Source: Toxonevra muliebris
Taxonomy: Eukaryota; Arthropoda; Insecta; Diptera; Pallopteridae
Direction: 5' to 3'
Length of the DNA stretch: 64,000 nucleotides
Assembly (NCBI GenBank): GCA_963691655.1
Contig: OY829326.1
Location: forward strand, 69,929,235-69,993,234
Part shown: positions 37,308-48,835 of the stretch, one piece after another
Numbering within the stretch: the first letter of the stretch is position 1
Layout of the letters: every line of letters begins with the position of its first letter
Translations under genes and position numbers: made by a program
The notes under the pieces: model-generated
What the model was told of the DNA's origin: nothing
The model's database searches: none
The model's input: only the letters and a program-made list of their open reading frames with translations

Positions 37308-37863
37308 TTTTTAATAAGTATTAAGGTTTACATTCATACGTATTTTTACATACAATACAGGTGTCGTCGCCTTCAAATGATCAAAAGATCTTTATGGCCA
37401 TCAAAAAATTATAAATTGAAGTTTATTGAAATTTATTTCTTTCGAATATATTTTGTTTTTTTTTTCACAATATAAGTATATAATTTTTTTTCACAAATTA
37501 TATCAACAGCCACAAACACAAGCGCTTCGCTTGAAATAGAGACACCGACTGAAAAATTCAAAAGAAAAGCAAAGCGTACGCGATTGTCTGCTAAGGCCAA
37601 AAGAGTAAAGCTAGTTTTTTGTGTATACCTAAATTTTGTATGGAGAACATTTTTAGTATACTCGTCTCTTTCTTACATTTTCTATGCAACTAAATTTGTA
37701 AAAATGAAGAAATAATTTACTTCAAATTGAACACCATGGTTGCATGAAAGGAGCACATTTTTCTTCATTTTGAGGAAAATTTACTTAAACGAGAGAAATT
37801 TTCGTGGATTCAAATTGAGGAAACTTTTTCTTTGTTTTAGAGATGGGTATTTTTCTGGGTGTA
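37308..37863. mobile_element. Second copy of the CACCCAG-ended DNA element, 5' incomplete
   Basis: Closely matches 14207-14592 and then 14998-15176 in the same orientation, differing by scattered substitutions. It ends with the same CTGGGTGTAG. The left part, including the left terminus, is missing. The 14593-14997 block present in copy 1 is absent here. This supports a mobile family rather than a local duplication. Confidence 0.82.
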
Positions 37864-38165
37864 GGGACGACACGTAACATTTCCCGTGGAAAATAATATT
37901 AGATTTATGTTTATCAACTGAAATTACACAAAAATAGGCTTTTCCCGTCGTTTTATGAGGACTTGGGTAAGCGTAAGACCCGAAAAACAGCCTTTTTGGA
38001 CATTTTTTGAGGTTAGGGACAAAACGTAACATTTCCCGTGAAAAATAATATTAGATTTAGCGAAAAATAATTTAAAAAAAAGGCTTTATCTATTCTTTTA
38101 TGATGACTCGCGTAAACGTACGCTTGATAAAACTATTCTTTCAAGGTGAGGTGGTAGACTTGCAG
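37864..38165 (+). repeat. Two-copy tandem duplication, 152-bp period
   Basis: GGGACGACACGTAACATTTC at 37864 recurs as GGGACAAAACGTAACATTTC at 38016. Later shared blocks are AAAATAATATTAGATTTA, AGGCTTT, TTTTATGA and GTAAGCGTA/GTAAACGTA. Middle parts differ. It starts immediately after the DNA element's right end. Confidence 0.75.
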
Positions 38166-41100
38166 CCGCCATATTGGTCCGTCATCATGCCAAATCAAAA
38201 AAGGCTTTATTGCATTCGAAACTAGAGATAATTAGCTTTTATTTGAGCCCAAAGATGTATGTTGAATAATAAGTAAGATTCCATATATGTATGCAATATA
38301 TCTATTTTAATAAAAAAGTTAATAGCTAATAAATATAATATTATTAAAAATTTTTTAAGTTTTTGTTTCTTTTATACTTTCCTCGGACTCTTAAGTCAAG
38401 GCCCCTTGAGTCTGTGGCCCGTAGCTAGTGCTAAAATTGTAAAAAAAAATTATTGCAACCTAAAAAACAGTAATTATATACCTTAGTAATTATAGGCACA
38501 TAATTGAAAAACTTTTTCTATTTTTATTAATAATTGCAATAATTAATTTAAATGGCAATTAAAAAAAAACCTCATTAAAATATTAAATTACAAATTAATG
38601 TTATCAGCGCATATTTTTTTTGTATAAATTATAAAATGAGTTGAACGTTTTTATATGCCTTTGTATATGTGTGTGTGCGTCTGCTTGTTTATACATTGTT
38701 TTGTAAAATAATACACAAATTAGTTAGTCAAGTGTGTATTTGATATATGTTAAGAAACAGACATTTCAAGAGTTATATGCATACATATTTAAATATGTAT
38801 GCATAAATTTATATATTCAGAAAAGGTAATTAAATATTATTACACGTACATGAATTCACAAACACACACACGCACTCGCTCATACTGACAGCACTGACAA
38901 GGTACCATTTTCATTAATATGAGGTTACATATTTTAAATTAACAAATATTGTAGACAGCACATAAAAACACACACATACACAAATATACAAACATTTTTG
39001 CATAATTAAATTATAAATGTTAATGTGAAAGTAGGTGTATGTGTGTTTGGGTGTCTGTCAGTGGCAAATCTATGAGGGTGGATCATGGCTTTGAACTCTG
39101 CTTTAACTTTATATACTGTATTTAAATAACGACATTATAAACGAAAGAAAAAACTTCTTAATCCCCCCTTCAACAAATGCTTTACCCGCTACTGATGTGT
39201 AATTTTATGTGCTTCCGGTTAATTTGCATAAAGCCACAACTTCGAATATTTCATCAATTTCATTACATTTATTATACAATAATATTAAATTTTGATGTAC
39301 ACTCAACGACAGAAAAAAGTTTCCATCGACGTTTTTCCTTGTTTAAGGTAGAAAACACTTATTTCATAAACCTTCGTAACTTATATTTCAGTTAAATTTA
39401 TTAATAAATAGTGGCATTTATTTCAAGAATATATTTTCTTATATTTTCTATGAGAAGTTATACGATTATTCTTCCCAAGAATTTATTAAGTGGAAATTGT
39501 TTGCTGCCGTTTGCTGTAGGCATGTTTTTTTTTAGTTTTGGTTTGTACACCTATAAATTTTAAAGTGTCTAATTGTTTTTTGACAGCTGTCATTAACATT
39601 CATATTTGATATTTATCCACGCCATTTGAATTAATAGTTCTGTTGAATATATTTATTAATGAGAAGATTTGACACACATTAATTTGCTATTCAATTTTTC
39701 ATTTCCGTTTTATGATTAAATTTGAAATGAAACTTTGCTTTAACCCAGCAGAGAAAATAAGTTATTTTATTTCTATATTGTTTTCTTTTTTTTTTGTGGC
39801 ACAAATTTATTGAAACGAAAAACATTCATTTGTGAGTTGAAACACATAGACAGGCAGTCTAGACTCCAAAATATGAAATGACATTATCAGGCTACAACCC
39901 TCCCATTATAACGTAAATATTATATTTCACAATAATTAATAATAAATTGCCATAAATATATTTATAACCTTTCAATTATAGGTATACATACGTCAGTGCC
40001 TATAAGCTTATAAAATCTTTCTACAGCGCACAGTGGTTTGACTGCGGGAAAAATCATTTTTTTTTTGATTTCTATTCATAAATATATCATTAACATATTA
40101 AAAAATAATGGAAGGAATTAGTTTTTTTAAATAATTGTGGGCAAGCTGTACTTAAAAAGTTCATTAAAAACTACACTGTGCGACAAAATAAGAAAAATTT
40201 GATAATCTCTAGGTTTTGACAACGATTTCGAAAAATGGATTAAAAATATGATATACGTGTCTCGGCGTTTCTATAGGAGTGTTCTTTTTTCCATACAACC
40301 AACTATTATATAGTTTTCGTGTTATGATTAATGCCACATACAAATAAGTGCTAATTTGAGCCTCAAAACGACGGATTTCGTTTTTATTGTCTGAGGACGA
40401 ATTGTACAGAAAAATATAGGAAACGAAGTTCTCATAATTTTAACGTTGTGGATAGTTTTTGAGAAATTTAAAATACAAATTATTAATTTGATTGCCAAAA
40501 CTCGCATCACAATTTAAATCAACGATCACGATTTATATATGTAGATATGATATATGTACAATGTTCTGATCATAAGAAAAATAGGAAGTCATTAAAAAGT
40601 TCTAAAATTTTTGAATTTTTTCAAACGTTTTTATTGAAGTTTAAAGAGAAAAAGTTAAAAAAAAAAATATTAACCCATCGCGAAACCAGACTGGCATTTT
40701 CAGACAAAGAATTACAACAACAAACGATTTTATTGTTTACTTACGTAGTGTTAGTGGCTTGGTTCTAATGCAAAAAATTCAGATTTTTCATTATTCTGAG
40801 AAATATGTACCTCGTAGGTCATTCCAATGTTCTATGATCCCTCATAATTTTTAACAAGAAACATTTTTTGCAAAAACAGCATAATAGTTTTCTCAACGGT
40901 TTTTGTTTTATCGGCTATTTATCAAAAAAGGGGGTTTAAACCCACATATTCAAAAGGAATGGTAGGAGCGGAGAAAAGGTGAATGGATAAAAATTGTTTG
41001 TCTCTTTGTGTTTAGCAATTTTACTTCAGGCATCAAATTCGTATCTGTTGAAATAAGGGAATTCCTTAATAGCCCCTGAAGACCCTATTTTTCAGACTTC

Positions 41101-41956
41101 AGGTCCATATTGTGGAAGAACTAGATGGGATGGAGAAAAACTTAGTACGCAGTCGAAATCAGCGACCCTAAATTATTATAAGTCTGTTAGAAAATCTCGT
41201 GCATAAGGCAGATGTTGAAATTTCGTTGCACTGTGTTATTAGTATAGAACGCTGCGTTTGGCGCGATTGTACCCACATTACACAAGATAACCATTCGAAA
41301 CTTTTGACTTAATATAGTGCCATGAGATTTTTTTACACCAAGTTTGTCGATAAGTAACGGTTATAATGACTTTAAAATAATTTTTTTGCAAGGCGCAGAA
41401 CATTGTTGAAAACTCATTTGTTTATAAAAATCTGATTTTTTTACTAATATTTAATAACTTACTAATGTTAATAACTTTTAATATTTTGTAAAGCCATCTT
41501 TTATAATTAATTTGAGCTAATAAAAAATTCAATTTGAAAAACAGCTATGTAAAACTTTAATTGATTATAACAAACAAGAAAATAATATTTTACAATTTTT
41601 TTTTTAATTAGGTTTTTAGTCACTAATACTATCGGAACATTGATAGTAACATTTCAAAATTTGCGTTTAAGTTTTGGGATCACATTTCAGAAATTTCTAC
41701 CCATATGTCATATACGTCAGGAATTAGGACTGACAGTCAGATATTAGATACTTTGTCAGAAATTTTGTCTGGCATCGTATTTTGCTATCATTTGGCTGAA
41801 TGTTGAGCCTCAAAATAACAATTTTAGAATATCAAACTTCTTTCGATTAAAGCATCCGTTTGCCCCGATATCTTGACCAAACATTCTTAGGACCTTCTTC
41901 ATCAGAGATTGAATTAACATTTTTTGTTTTTTAAACGCATGAATAAACGATCTCGA
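38166..41956. other. No recognisable gene
   Basis: AT-rich. Contains a 30-bp perfect palindrome (38776-38805). CACTGTGC-type motifs near 40174 and 41232 face each other and may bound a decayed element of about 1.06 kb, but the match is short. Confidence 0.45.
38776..38805. other. Perfect 30-bp palindrome
   Basis: Centred on ATATTTAAATAT and extending to TATGCATAC on the left with its complement on the right. It can form a cruciform, but may be chance in CATA-rich sequence. Confidence 0.75.
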
Positions 41957-42036
41957 GAGTCTAGCGGGTAGTGTACCAGACTTTCATCCGCAAGGTTGCG
42001 GGTTTGATTACCGTCTTGGTCTGGTTGTTAAGATTG
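41957..42036 (+). pseudogene. tRNA-like sequence (tRNA pseudogene or SINE head)
   Basis: The block TCTAGCGGGTAGTGTACC resembles a pol III A box with D arm. GACTTTCATCCGCAAGG looks like an anticodon arm, and TTGCGGGTTTGATTACCG resembles a B box/T arm (canonical GGTTCGANTCC) with substitutions and one extra base. The spacing of the two boxes is right for a tRNA gene. T-stem pairing is imperfect and I cannot close an acceptor stem, so it is not a functional tRNA. A tRNA-derived SINE 5' end would look like this, but I found no second copy. Confidence 0.45.
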
Positions 42037-42099
42037 TTTTCGAAAGGATTCAGTATGATCTTATATCCTCTTCAATTTATATATACAGTTGGCAAGGTA

Positions 42100-42300
42100 A
42101 GTTATAAATGGAGGTGGGCATGGCAGTTAACCGATCACGTACATTTATATAATTCTTCTATTCTCCGACATAAAAGTGGCTCATGCCAAAATTTGTTTAG
42201 CTCAGACGCCTCCTTATATGTTTCATACATTTGTATGGAAAAGTGGGCGTGACTGTTGACCAATCCCACTAACTTTTGTGTTGGAGTGAGCTATCAAAAT
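42100..42300 (+). repeat. GTGGGCGTG-type repeat block
   Basis: GTGGGCATGGCAGTTAACC at 42115 and GTGGGCGTGACTGTTGACC at 42243 are diverged direct repeats about 130 bp apart. CCAAAATTTGTTTAGCTC lies between. The landmarks match, on the opposite strand, the tandem units at 29190-29690. Confidence 0.55.
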
Positions 42301-42734
42301 GATTATTAAAATGATTTTTAACTCGATTTCTTGATAGCAACGGATTTTGGAGCTATTTCCGTTTTTCTGTTGTATACGTCTTCTTAAATGGGTTATATTA
42401 TTGGATCGAGCTGCGCGACCTTTGTCGTTTAGGAGGTTTTTTTATGTCAAGATGTAAAAGTGGTTGCATAGCGTGTTTTCTTACCAACAAAGGAATAAGT
42501 TTGCTTCAATATGTAAGAGAAAGTTTGATTTTTGCAATTTGTTTTCTTGGGATGAAGCACACATCCTCAACAGCGATGCCACACCGCTCAGTTGTCTATG
42601 AAGATTTTCACCTTCCAACGAACGAAAAAAAAAAAATACCGTTCAGTTGGGGAACTTACAAATCAAGGTTTATCGTCGTTCTTCATTGTACTCATCAAAT
42701 ACGCTATCCGCTAGTGGATACTTTTTCCTTATAA

Positions 42735-42945
42735 TAGACCATAACGAGGCAGAAATGCAGACTAAGAATCAAAGCAAAAATTAAACCAAAATTCAAATCG
42801 ATATTCAGGTGAAAGTTCAGATAAAAATTCAGACCACAAGTCAGATTCAAATTCAGAATCAGAACAAAAATCAAACTAAAACTCAGATCAAAAGTCAGAT
42901 TAAAATTCAAAAGTCGAAACTCAGACAGAACCTTGGCCCAAAAAT
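42735..42945 (+). repeat. Degenerate 12-bp tandem repeat, second locus
   Basis: Units such as AAAATTCAGACC, AAAGTCAGATT and AAAACTCAGATC. This is the same pattern as at 33150-34030, with a slightly different consensus. Because 12 is a multiple of three, the minus strand shows a repetitive open frame rich in N, L, I and F (42704-43015), which I regard as an artefact. Confidence 0.75.
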
Positions 42946-42959
42946 TATAAATATAGAAT

Positions 42960-43062
42960 TCTAGAGAAGGGTCTTGGAGATAATCTGTCTGTTTCTTTAC
43001 CGATAAAAATCTCATACATTTTGATCATTGGTTATGAATGAAACCAAATTTATAAAGGGACG
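42960..43062 (-). repeat. Diverged copy of the MITE-like sequence at 59894
   Basis: On the minus strand it reads CGTCCCTTTATAAA, then ATCAAAATGTATGAGATTTT and ATCGGTA. These occur in the same order and spacing in 59945-60010. The termini are not recognisable here. Confidence 0.5.
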
Positions 43063-44799
43063 GAAAAATTAAAATCTAAATCACCGAAGTAGAAAAATGA
43101 GAATCCTAATTACTAATTAAAAAACCGTGCCAGAAATTGTTCATTGTGGACTCAGATGCCGGAGATATCGAGCAGCAAGAAAAAAACTGGCGCAATTCAT
43201 TCAATGAATAGTTAATATTTCTGCTGAACCAGTTTCAAGGGGGAACAGAGTCGATCAGTAGTTAAGAACTTTTGAAGTAAACATAATTTTGTTAAATGTT
43301 CTCGGCCTTATTATACGTGTCTCAAAATGCAAAAAAAACTAAGAGGAGTAGCAAAAGCTAATTTAGTGTGTAAATTAACCAAAAACCGACAACTGCGTTT
43401 GCTTCAATCAATCACGTCGTTCATGCTAACGTAAATTACAGACCACATGTGTGTATGTATAAGTGCGGTTTGGCATACAAACATTTGTGTGTATGTGTGT
43501 GACTAAATGTGTGTATGAGGTTTATAGTAAAGTGTATGCGTCTACAATAGAAATCAGAAATCGTAATACATGCACAATTAGCTATTTTACTTGAAATTCA
43601 TCATCAAGAGATTCCAACAAAAAAAATATAGCCCACGTGTTTTTTGTGAAGTACACACATACACACGCCAAATGAAGGTACATACATATACCTACCTCTT
43701 TTAAATGATAATAACTCACAAAAACACATTTGTATGTATATCTGTGTGTTTGCCTACACAGACGTATGTATGCGTGCATGCAGCAAGGACATTTTCGCCA
43801 AAACCGCAAATTATTCTTGATGCCAAGCATAAGCATTTATATACACGCATACATGTACATATTCATATACGTGTGTATGTGTGTGTGTGTGCATTTGTAT
43901 ACACAATTACAATTGCGTTTTGCATGCGCACGTTATAAATCAGCAAAAGAAGAGAGAAGAAATTTAACGATTTCCATTGATGGCACACGCACGCAATACA
44001 ATCAACACTCGATTGCGGCTTCTCTGCCTAGTTGCCTGCATGTCTGACTGACTGACACACTACAATGTGTGTATCTAGAACTACAAGGTACTACAAATTA
44101 TGCATATACATACGCTTTGGGATTGAACTTTTAGGATATGCGTGCATATGGATACATATTGGAGTGCTATTGTTATATGTTCGATGTGAATAAAGCGTAT
44201 GCATGTGTGAGTGTATGTTCCCGTTAGTGTTTGCACATATACATACATACATACATATGAATGTGTTTACGCATAATCAAGTTGAAACTTCAACCAAGCG
44301 AATTTTAATTGCTTTGAAATTAAATTTTACTGCTTTGCTGTTTGCGATTTTGTCGTTATCGTTGTCGTCGTTGTTGTTATAATTGTTGCGGTTATATTTA
44401 TTGTTGTTATTGTTACCCCAAATGTATTCAGGTGTGAAATGATTGGCTCTGATTTTTGCCAATTATTCTGTGTATGGAATTTGTAGTAAAATTGCATATA
44501 AATAAAATGCATCATATTCAGAATAAATTCCAGTTTTTGGAATTACTGAGAATACCTACATATCCACTATATTAACGGTGATCATTTGTCCATGTTTTTT
44601 TGGAGGTAAATTCTCTTTTTGGCATGGAATACCTCAGATTTTTTTTTTGTTAAAAAGAGGGTTTTATATGGTTTAAATTGTATTGTATACCGTTAGTTTT
44701 TCAAATTTTTCTTTATATGTAAGTAATGTTTGAGCTGAATGTATAGCTTAAACCAAAAAGTGAAAAATATAGTCGTGTGCTTGATCGCTGGGCACTCAA
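43063..44799. other. No recognisable gene; GT and CATA microsatellites
   Basis: GT runs at 43480-43500 and 43873-43890; ACAT runs near 44237-44257; CGTTGT-type repeats near 44350-44410. Overlapping cysteine/valine-rich frames on both strands come from these repeats. Confidence 0.5.
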
Positions 44800-45440
44800 A
44801 CTGCTAAATTGAGAAAAACCTAAAAATTAGCCACGTGTCGGATTCGTGGATGGAGATGAATATCAATGTGCAGAGGTCAACAGCCCTACAACGGAGTAGG
44901 TCAAAAAAACAGCAAGGTGCATTGAAAGGCTTCTAGTATTCGGGAAAATGATGACTCTAATAGGAAAATCGTCACTTTTGGAGCAAAAAGCCAATGGTTA
45001 AACACTATTTCGTGTGTTGAAAGATACAGGATACAAGCCAAAATAAATATAAAAGAAGCTCTCTTTGTTGTCTAAGAAAATTTTTCGATACAAACACTGC
45101 ATTCTTTATGATTAGCAACATATAACTGCCATTTCAATTATTTTCAGAGATAATTTGGTGAGATTAAATCAAAATAAAACGTTTCCAGTTAAACAGATAA
45201 TCATGGTATCAGTTGAACATCTTAGGTTCACTACTTAGGTTCACTTCAACTTCACTGGATGTTTGATGATATGGGGATGCATTACGTATGAAGCCTGTTT
45301 TGTGGTGAATATCGATAGCAAAATCATTAACTACCTGAAACTTTCAGAAGAGCATTTGCCTGTCATCGTTGGTTTATTTTGGGCGGACGTCGTGTGAGAA
45401 TTGTACCATAGTCTTTCGGTGGTTCTAAATGTGATGAAAA
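44800..45440 (+). pseudogene. Tc1/mariner-like transposase, heavily decayed
   Basis: Recognisable blocks in order: IERLLVFGKMM (helix-turn-helix region), RVLKDTGYKPK, KKLSLLSKK, then TGCLMIWGCITYEACFVVN (family V.VWGCIS...G) and INYLKLSEEHLPVI (N...Y...L...L). No frame stays open and the catalytic residues cannot be placed with confidence. Terminal repeats were not found. Subgroup unknown. Confidence 0.5.
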
Positions 45441-45512
45441 ATGGTTTGTGGACCGAGTACTTAACTTGAAAATGTATTAATATCAAAAAATCTTGCCTAT
45501 GTATTAGAGAAT

Positions 45513-45580
45513 TAAACCAAAGATCTTAATAATATAAAGATGTCTCACTCCATGCATTTATTTGTTCGCATAAAAATTTA
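45513..45580 (+). repeat. Left copy of a 68-bp inverted repeat
   Basis: AACCAAAGATCTTAATAATA and the following bases match the inverse complement of 48836-48904 at roughly 85% over 68 bp. The similarity stops sharply at both ends. Confidence 0.85.
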
Positions 45581-47292
45581 TGTTAATTTAGAAAGAGAAA
45601 ATATTGTTTGAAAAGCAAAACCAAGAGAGTTAAAAATAAAGTAAGACACCAAAGAGTAAGTTTTTTTTGTTTGTTGTTGCTTTGCAAAATATCAACTACA
45701 CAAATTTCAAATTTGTCAAAGCATAGGCAAAGAAATTTTTTGGTCAGTGTGGCCAAGTTTGGTTTTTCAAAATCCGCCAAAATGAAGAATAAAACGCGTA
45801 TTTTCTTAAAAAAAACGTTGAATTTGTTTTCTTATAAAAGTGCGAGAAAACTCAATAAATTTAAACTTTTTCACTAATACAGGCACACATCTGATACTTC
45901 TAGTTAATGAAAACTTCTTCGATTTTCCGAAGATATTTTAAATTGAAGAATAAACGCTGAGCGCTAAATCACTTTTTTCCCGCGTTTTAATTTTCAAAAA
46001 GCACTAAAATCAGCGGAAAAAGCGCTAAGTTGGCCACACTGGTACTCGTATATGCTGACGAAATATCAAAGCACAAATTACAAACGAAGTGCTTGTTGTT
46101 TAACGTTCAAATTTAAAAGTTGGTGGCCAATCAGGTGACAAAATTTCCAGTTTCTAACTCAAAAATTTCTCTTTTGACGTCAATCTGAATTTTACCATCA
46201 GGACTCACAAAGATAGTTAAAATAATATGTAGATATATTTTTATGCACCCAAGAGATCAAAATATTTTCCATTGTTTGGGCCTTGATTACAAGTTATAAC
46301 TCGTATACTTAAATGCATTTCTGTTGCAATTTGTGTGTTATTTATTTAGTAAGTATAATTTTTTTCGACTGAAATATTATAACTGAAATATTATAACTCA
46401 AATTCCTCCTAATTACAACTTCGTCAAACATTAAAACATCCTTTGCAAGAAGAGCGAGCAACACAATTTTTCAGCTAAATAAATAATTATTTTTCTTTTT
46501 CTTTCTATTAAATAAAACCCGTTAATTCATATTTTTCTTATTTTAACCTCGTTATATCGAAAACCCGTGTAATTCGTAAAAAAATGCTGGTTGCTTGCGA
46601 TTACGAATTATAGGAATTCTACTGTATTACGAGAAATAAATTAGTTGTGGTAGATATTTAATAGATGCGAATAATCTTTTTTAATTTTAGTATTTTTGAA
46701 TATATTTTATTGCCTTTGCTTAAGTTTTCGAAAAAAAAATTAACTAGTTAAATCATCCAATGGGTTATTTTTTTCTGTTTTACTTTCATTCATTTTTATA
46801 TAATTCATATAACCCATTTATGTTGGTATTTTGTTTTGAAAAATAAATCTTAAAATCGTTAATAAAATATTTTATGTTATTAAATTGTTATTAAACCCAC
46901 AAATACTACCCATTTACTTCGACGTAGAATCGTAGAATCGTAATAAGAAACCAGAAAATATTTATTTCCAAAAACACAAAATTTCATTGCTTATGCTTTA
47001 ACAAAGATGTTTGTGTGTAGGTTCAATTGCACTTCGTTTGTTAGTATTCGTGAGTATTTACCCAGCGGCAAATGGAAGTACTAGAATACCGCTAAACAAG
47101 TGCTTGATTGCAAGCACTTAAGTGCACTACAAGCACATGTGTTCCATATAAATTTTAGCATTGCATGTCCTAGGAGACAAGCACTTGTTTAGAAAAAATA
47201 TCGAGTATCTATTCATACATTCATAATTTTTCATTGCTGCGTCATTTTATTTTATTCTTTTCTTTTGCTTTTTTGTTTGTTTTAAACCAATA

Positions 47293-48368
47293 TATATATA
47301 TGTAAGTATGAATGTATAAACTCGTATTTTTTTTCGTAATTTGGGCATTTATTGTGAAAAAGTGATTATAAATTTATTCTTTAAAGTATTGCCCATCGTT
47401 AGCCACAACCTTTTCCCATTTTTCTGGTAGCATACGGATTCCGCGTCGAAAGAACTCCTCATCTTTTGAGGCTATCCACGAATCGACCCATTTTTTGAGT
47501 TCTTCGAAAGAACGGAAGTGCTGTTCAGCCAAGCCATGTGTCATCGATCGGAACAAGTGGTAATCAGAAGGAGCAATGTCTGGAGAATACGGCGGGTGGG
47601 GTAGCACTTCCCATTTCAGCGTTTCCAAGTATGTTTTTACTTGCCTAGCAACATGCGGCCGAGCATTGTCGTGCTGAAGAATAACTTCGTTGTGTCTATT
47701 CTCATATTCTGGCCTCTTATCCTTCAATGCTCGGCTCAAACGCATCAATTGTAGTCGATAGCGGTTGCCAGTGATCGTTTTATTCGGTTTCAACAGCTCA
47801 TAACACACGACACTTTTCATATCCCACCAAATACACAGCATGAGCTTGGATCCATGGATGTTCGGCTTTGCCGTTGATGTTGATGCATGTCCGGGCGGTC
47901 CGCATGTTTTTTTACGCTTTGAGTTATCGTTTCTGCAAGTTCTTGTTGCGTTTGACATGAATCTTCTTCGAGTAATGCCTTCAATTCTTCATCTTCGAAC
48001 TTTTTCGGGCCGCCTGAACGTTCCCTGTCTTCAACATCAAAATCACCACTTTTGAAACGGGCATACTATCGCACAGTCAGGATAAGCTTCAGTGAGTAAA
48101 CGATGTGCTTCAGTTGCGTTTTTCTTTAAATGGAAGAAGCAAATTAAATCTTCCAGCAAATGTTGTTTTGTTGGCACGAAATTCGACATTTTCAGCTATA
48201 GTAAAACACTTTTGTAAAATTATGAAAACTATTTGACAGATCAATTGTTATAGTACTTTTGGCGTTCTTCGAGATAGAATAGCTGTTAATGTCAAAAAAA
48301 TGGCGCGTATGATAGATATGAAGTTAGTCAAAATTACGAGTTTATACATTCATACTCCCCATATATAT
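47293..48368 (-). mobile_element. Mos1-type mariner, internally deleted
   Basis: Perfect 21-bp inverted repeats lie at 47306-47326 and 48335-48355 (containing TATGAATGTATAAACTCG). The similarity extends out through TATATATATG on both sides to about 33 bp. The element is about 1.07 kb, against about 1.3 kb for intact mariners. It lies in an AT repeat, consistent with TA target choice, within the ACCCAGCGG element. Confidence 0.88.
47374..48189 (-). pseudogene. mariner transposase with internal deletion and frameshifts
   Basis: Starts at an ATG (48189) with MSNFVPTKQHLLEDLICFF, HLKKNATEAHRLL and EAYPDC, a good mariner N-terminus. A frameshift follows, then RFKSGDFDVEDRERSG and DEELKALLEEDSCQTQQELA. 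An internal deletion of roughly 80 codons then joins straight to KKTCGPPGHASTSTAKPN. The rest is open to a stop at 47374 with ILQHDNARPHVA (second D) and YSPDIAPSDYHLF (third D), separated by 34 residues as in DD34D mariners, ending KWEKVVANDGQYF. The deletion removes the first catalytic aspartate. The C-terminal 190 codons are intact and well conserved, so the element is fairly young. Confidence 0.92.
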
Positions 48369-48835
48369 AAATACATATATAATTATATTTTTATTTATTT
48401 TTTATAAAACAATTGCAAAAAAGAAAAAAAATAAAACACACGCACTTTTCGTGAAATTTCACAACCACTTTACTTCGCTGTTGCGTGAAAACTAACTCGC
48501 TTCGTTTCTCGCTCAGCCAATATTTCGTAGCGTCTCGCTGAACGATACTCGTTTTTATTACTCAAGAGAAAACTAGATTTGTTGTTCGCATGGTTGCTTT
48601 GCAATTTCCAGTTGAAATGGTGCACTAGCAAGCACTTTTTAAGCACTTAATTTTCAAGCACTTGTCTGAAAAACCGCTGGGTACTAGTACACAAAATTTT
48701 ACGATGATTTGTTTCAGTTTTTTGCATTGTCGCGGTTTCGTCAACATCAACAAAGAAAAAAATGTTCTTTTTGGCTTTCCTGCTGTTTTGATTTCATATG
48801 TTACTCTTATATGGACTTATTATAAATCCGAATAG

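Larger units (their letters stand above)
47060..48682. mobile_element. DNA element with ACCCAGCGG ends, host of a mariner insertion
   Basis: Left end ACCCAGCGG (47060) and right end CCGCTGGGT (48674-48682) are exact inverse complements. Both subterminal regions are full of AAGCACTT/AAGTGCTT: about four copies in 47096-47195 and three in 48627-48667. Dense short subterminal repeats with short inverted ends are typical of hAT-like elements. Without the mariner the element is about 550 bp and non-coding. A target duplication is not evident, so the superfamily is uncertain. Confidence 0.68.

Noticed and set aside
40174..41240. Facing CACTGTGC/CACAGTGC motifs as ends of an element
   Set aside because: Only about 9 bases match and no target duplication or coding content supports it.
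42704..43015. 103-codon minus-strand frame rich in N, L, I and F
   Set aside because: It follows from the 12-bp tandem repeat staying in frame, not from selection.
45745..46041. CAGTGTGGCCAA inverted repeat, 12 bp, as a small hAT-like element
   Set aside because: The inverted match is exact but short, and the flanking 8-bp sequences do not match.
46548..46632. pogo/Tigger-like terminus (TACAGTAGAATTCC on the minus strand)
   Set aside because: Only one end is recognisable.
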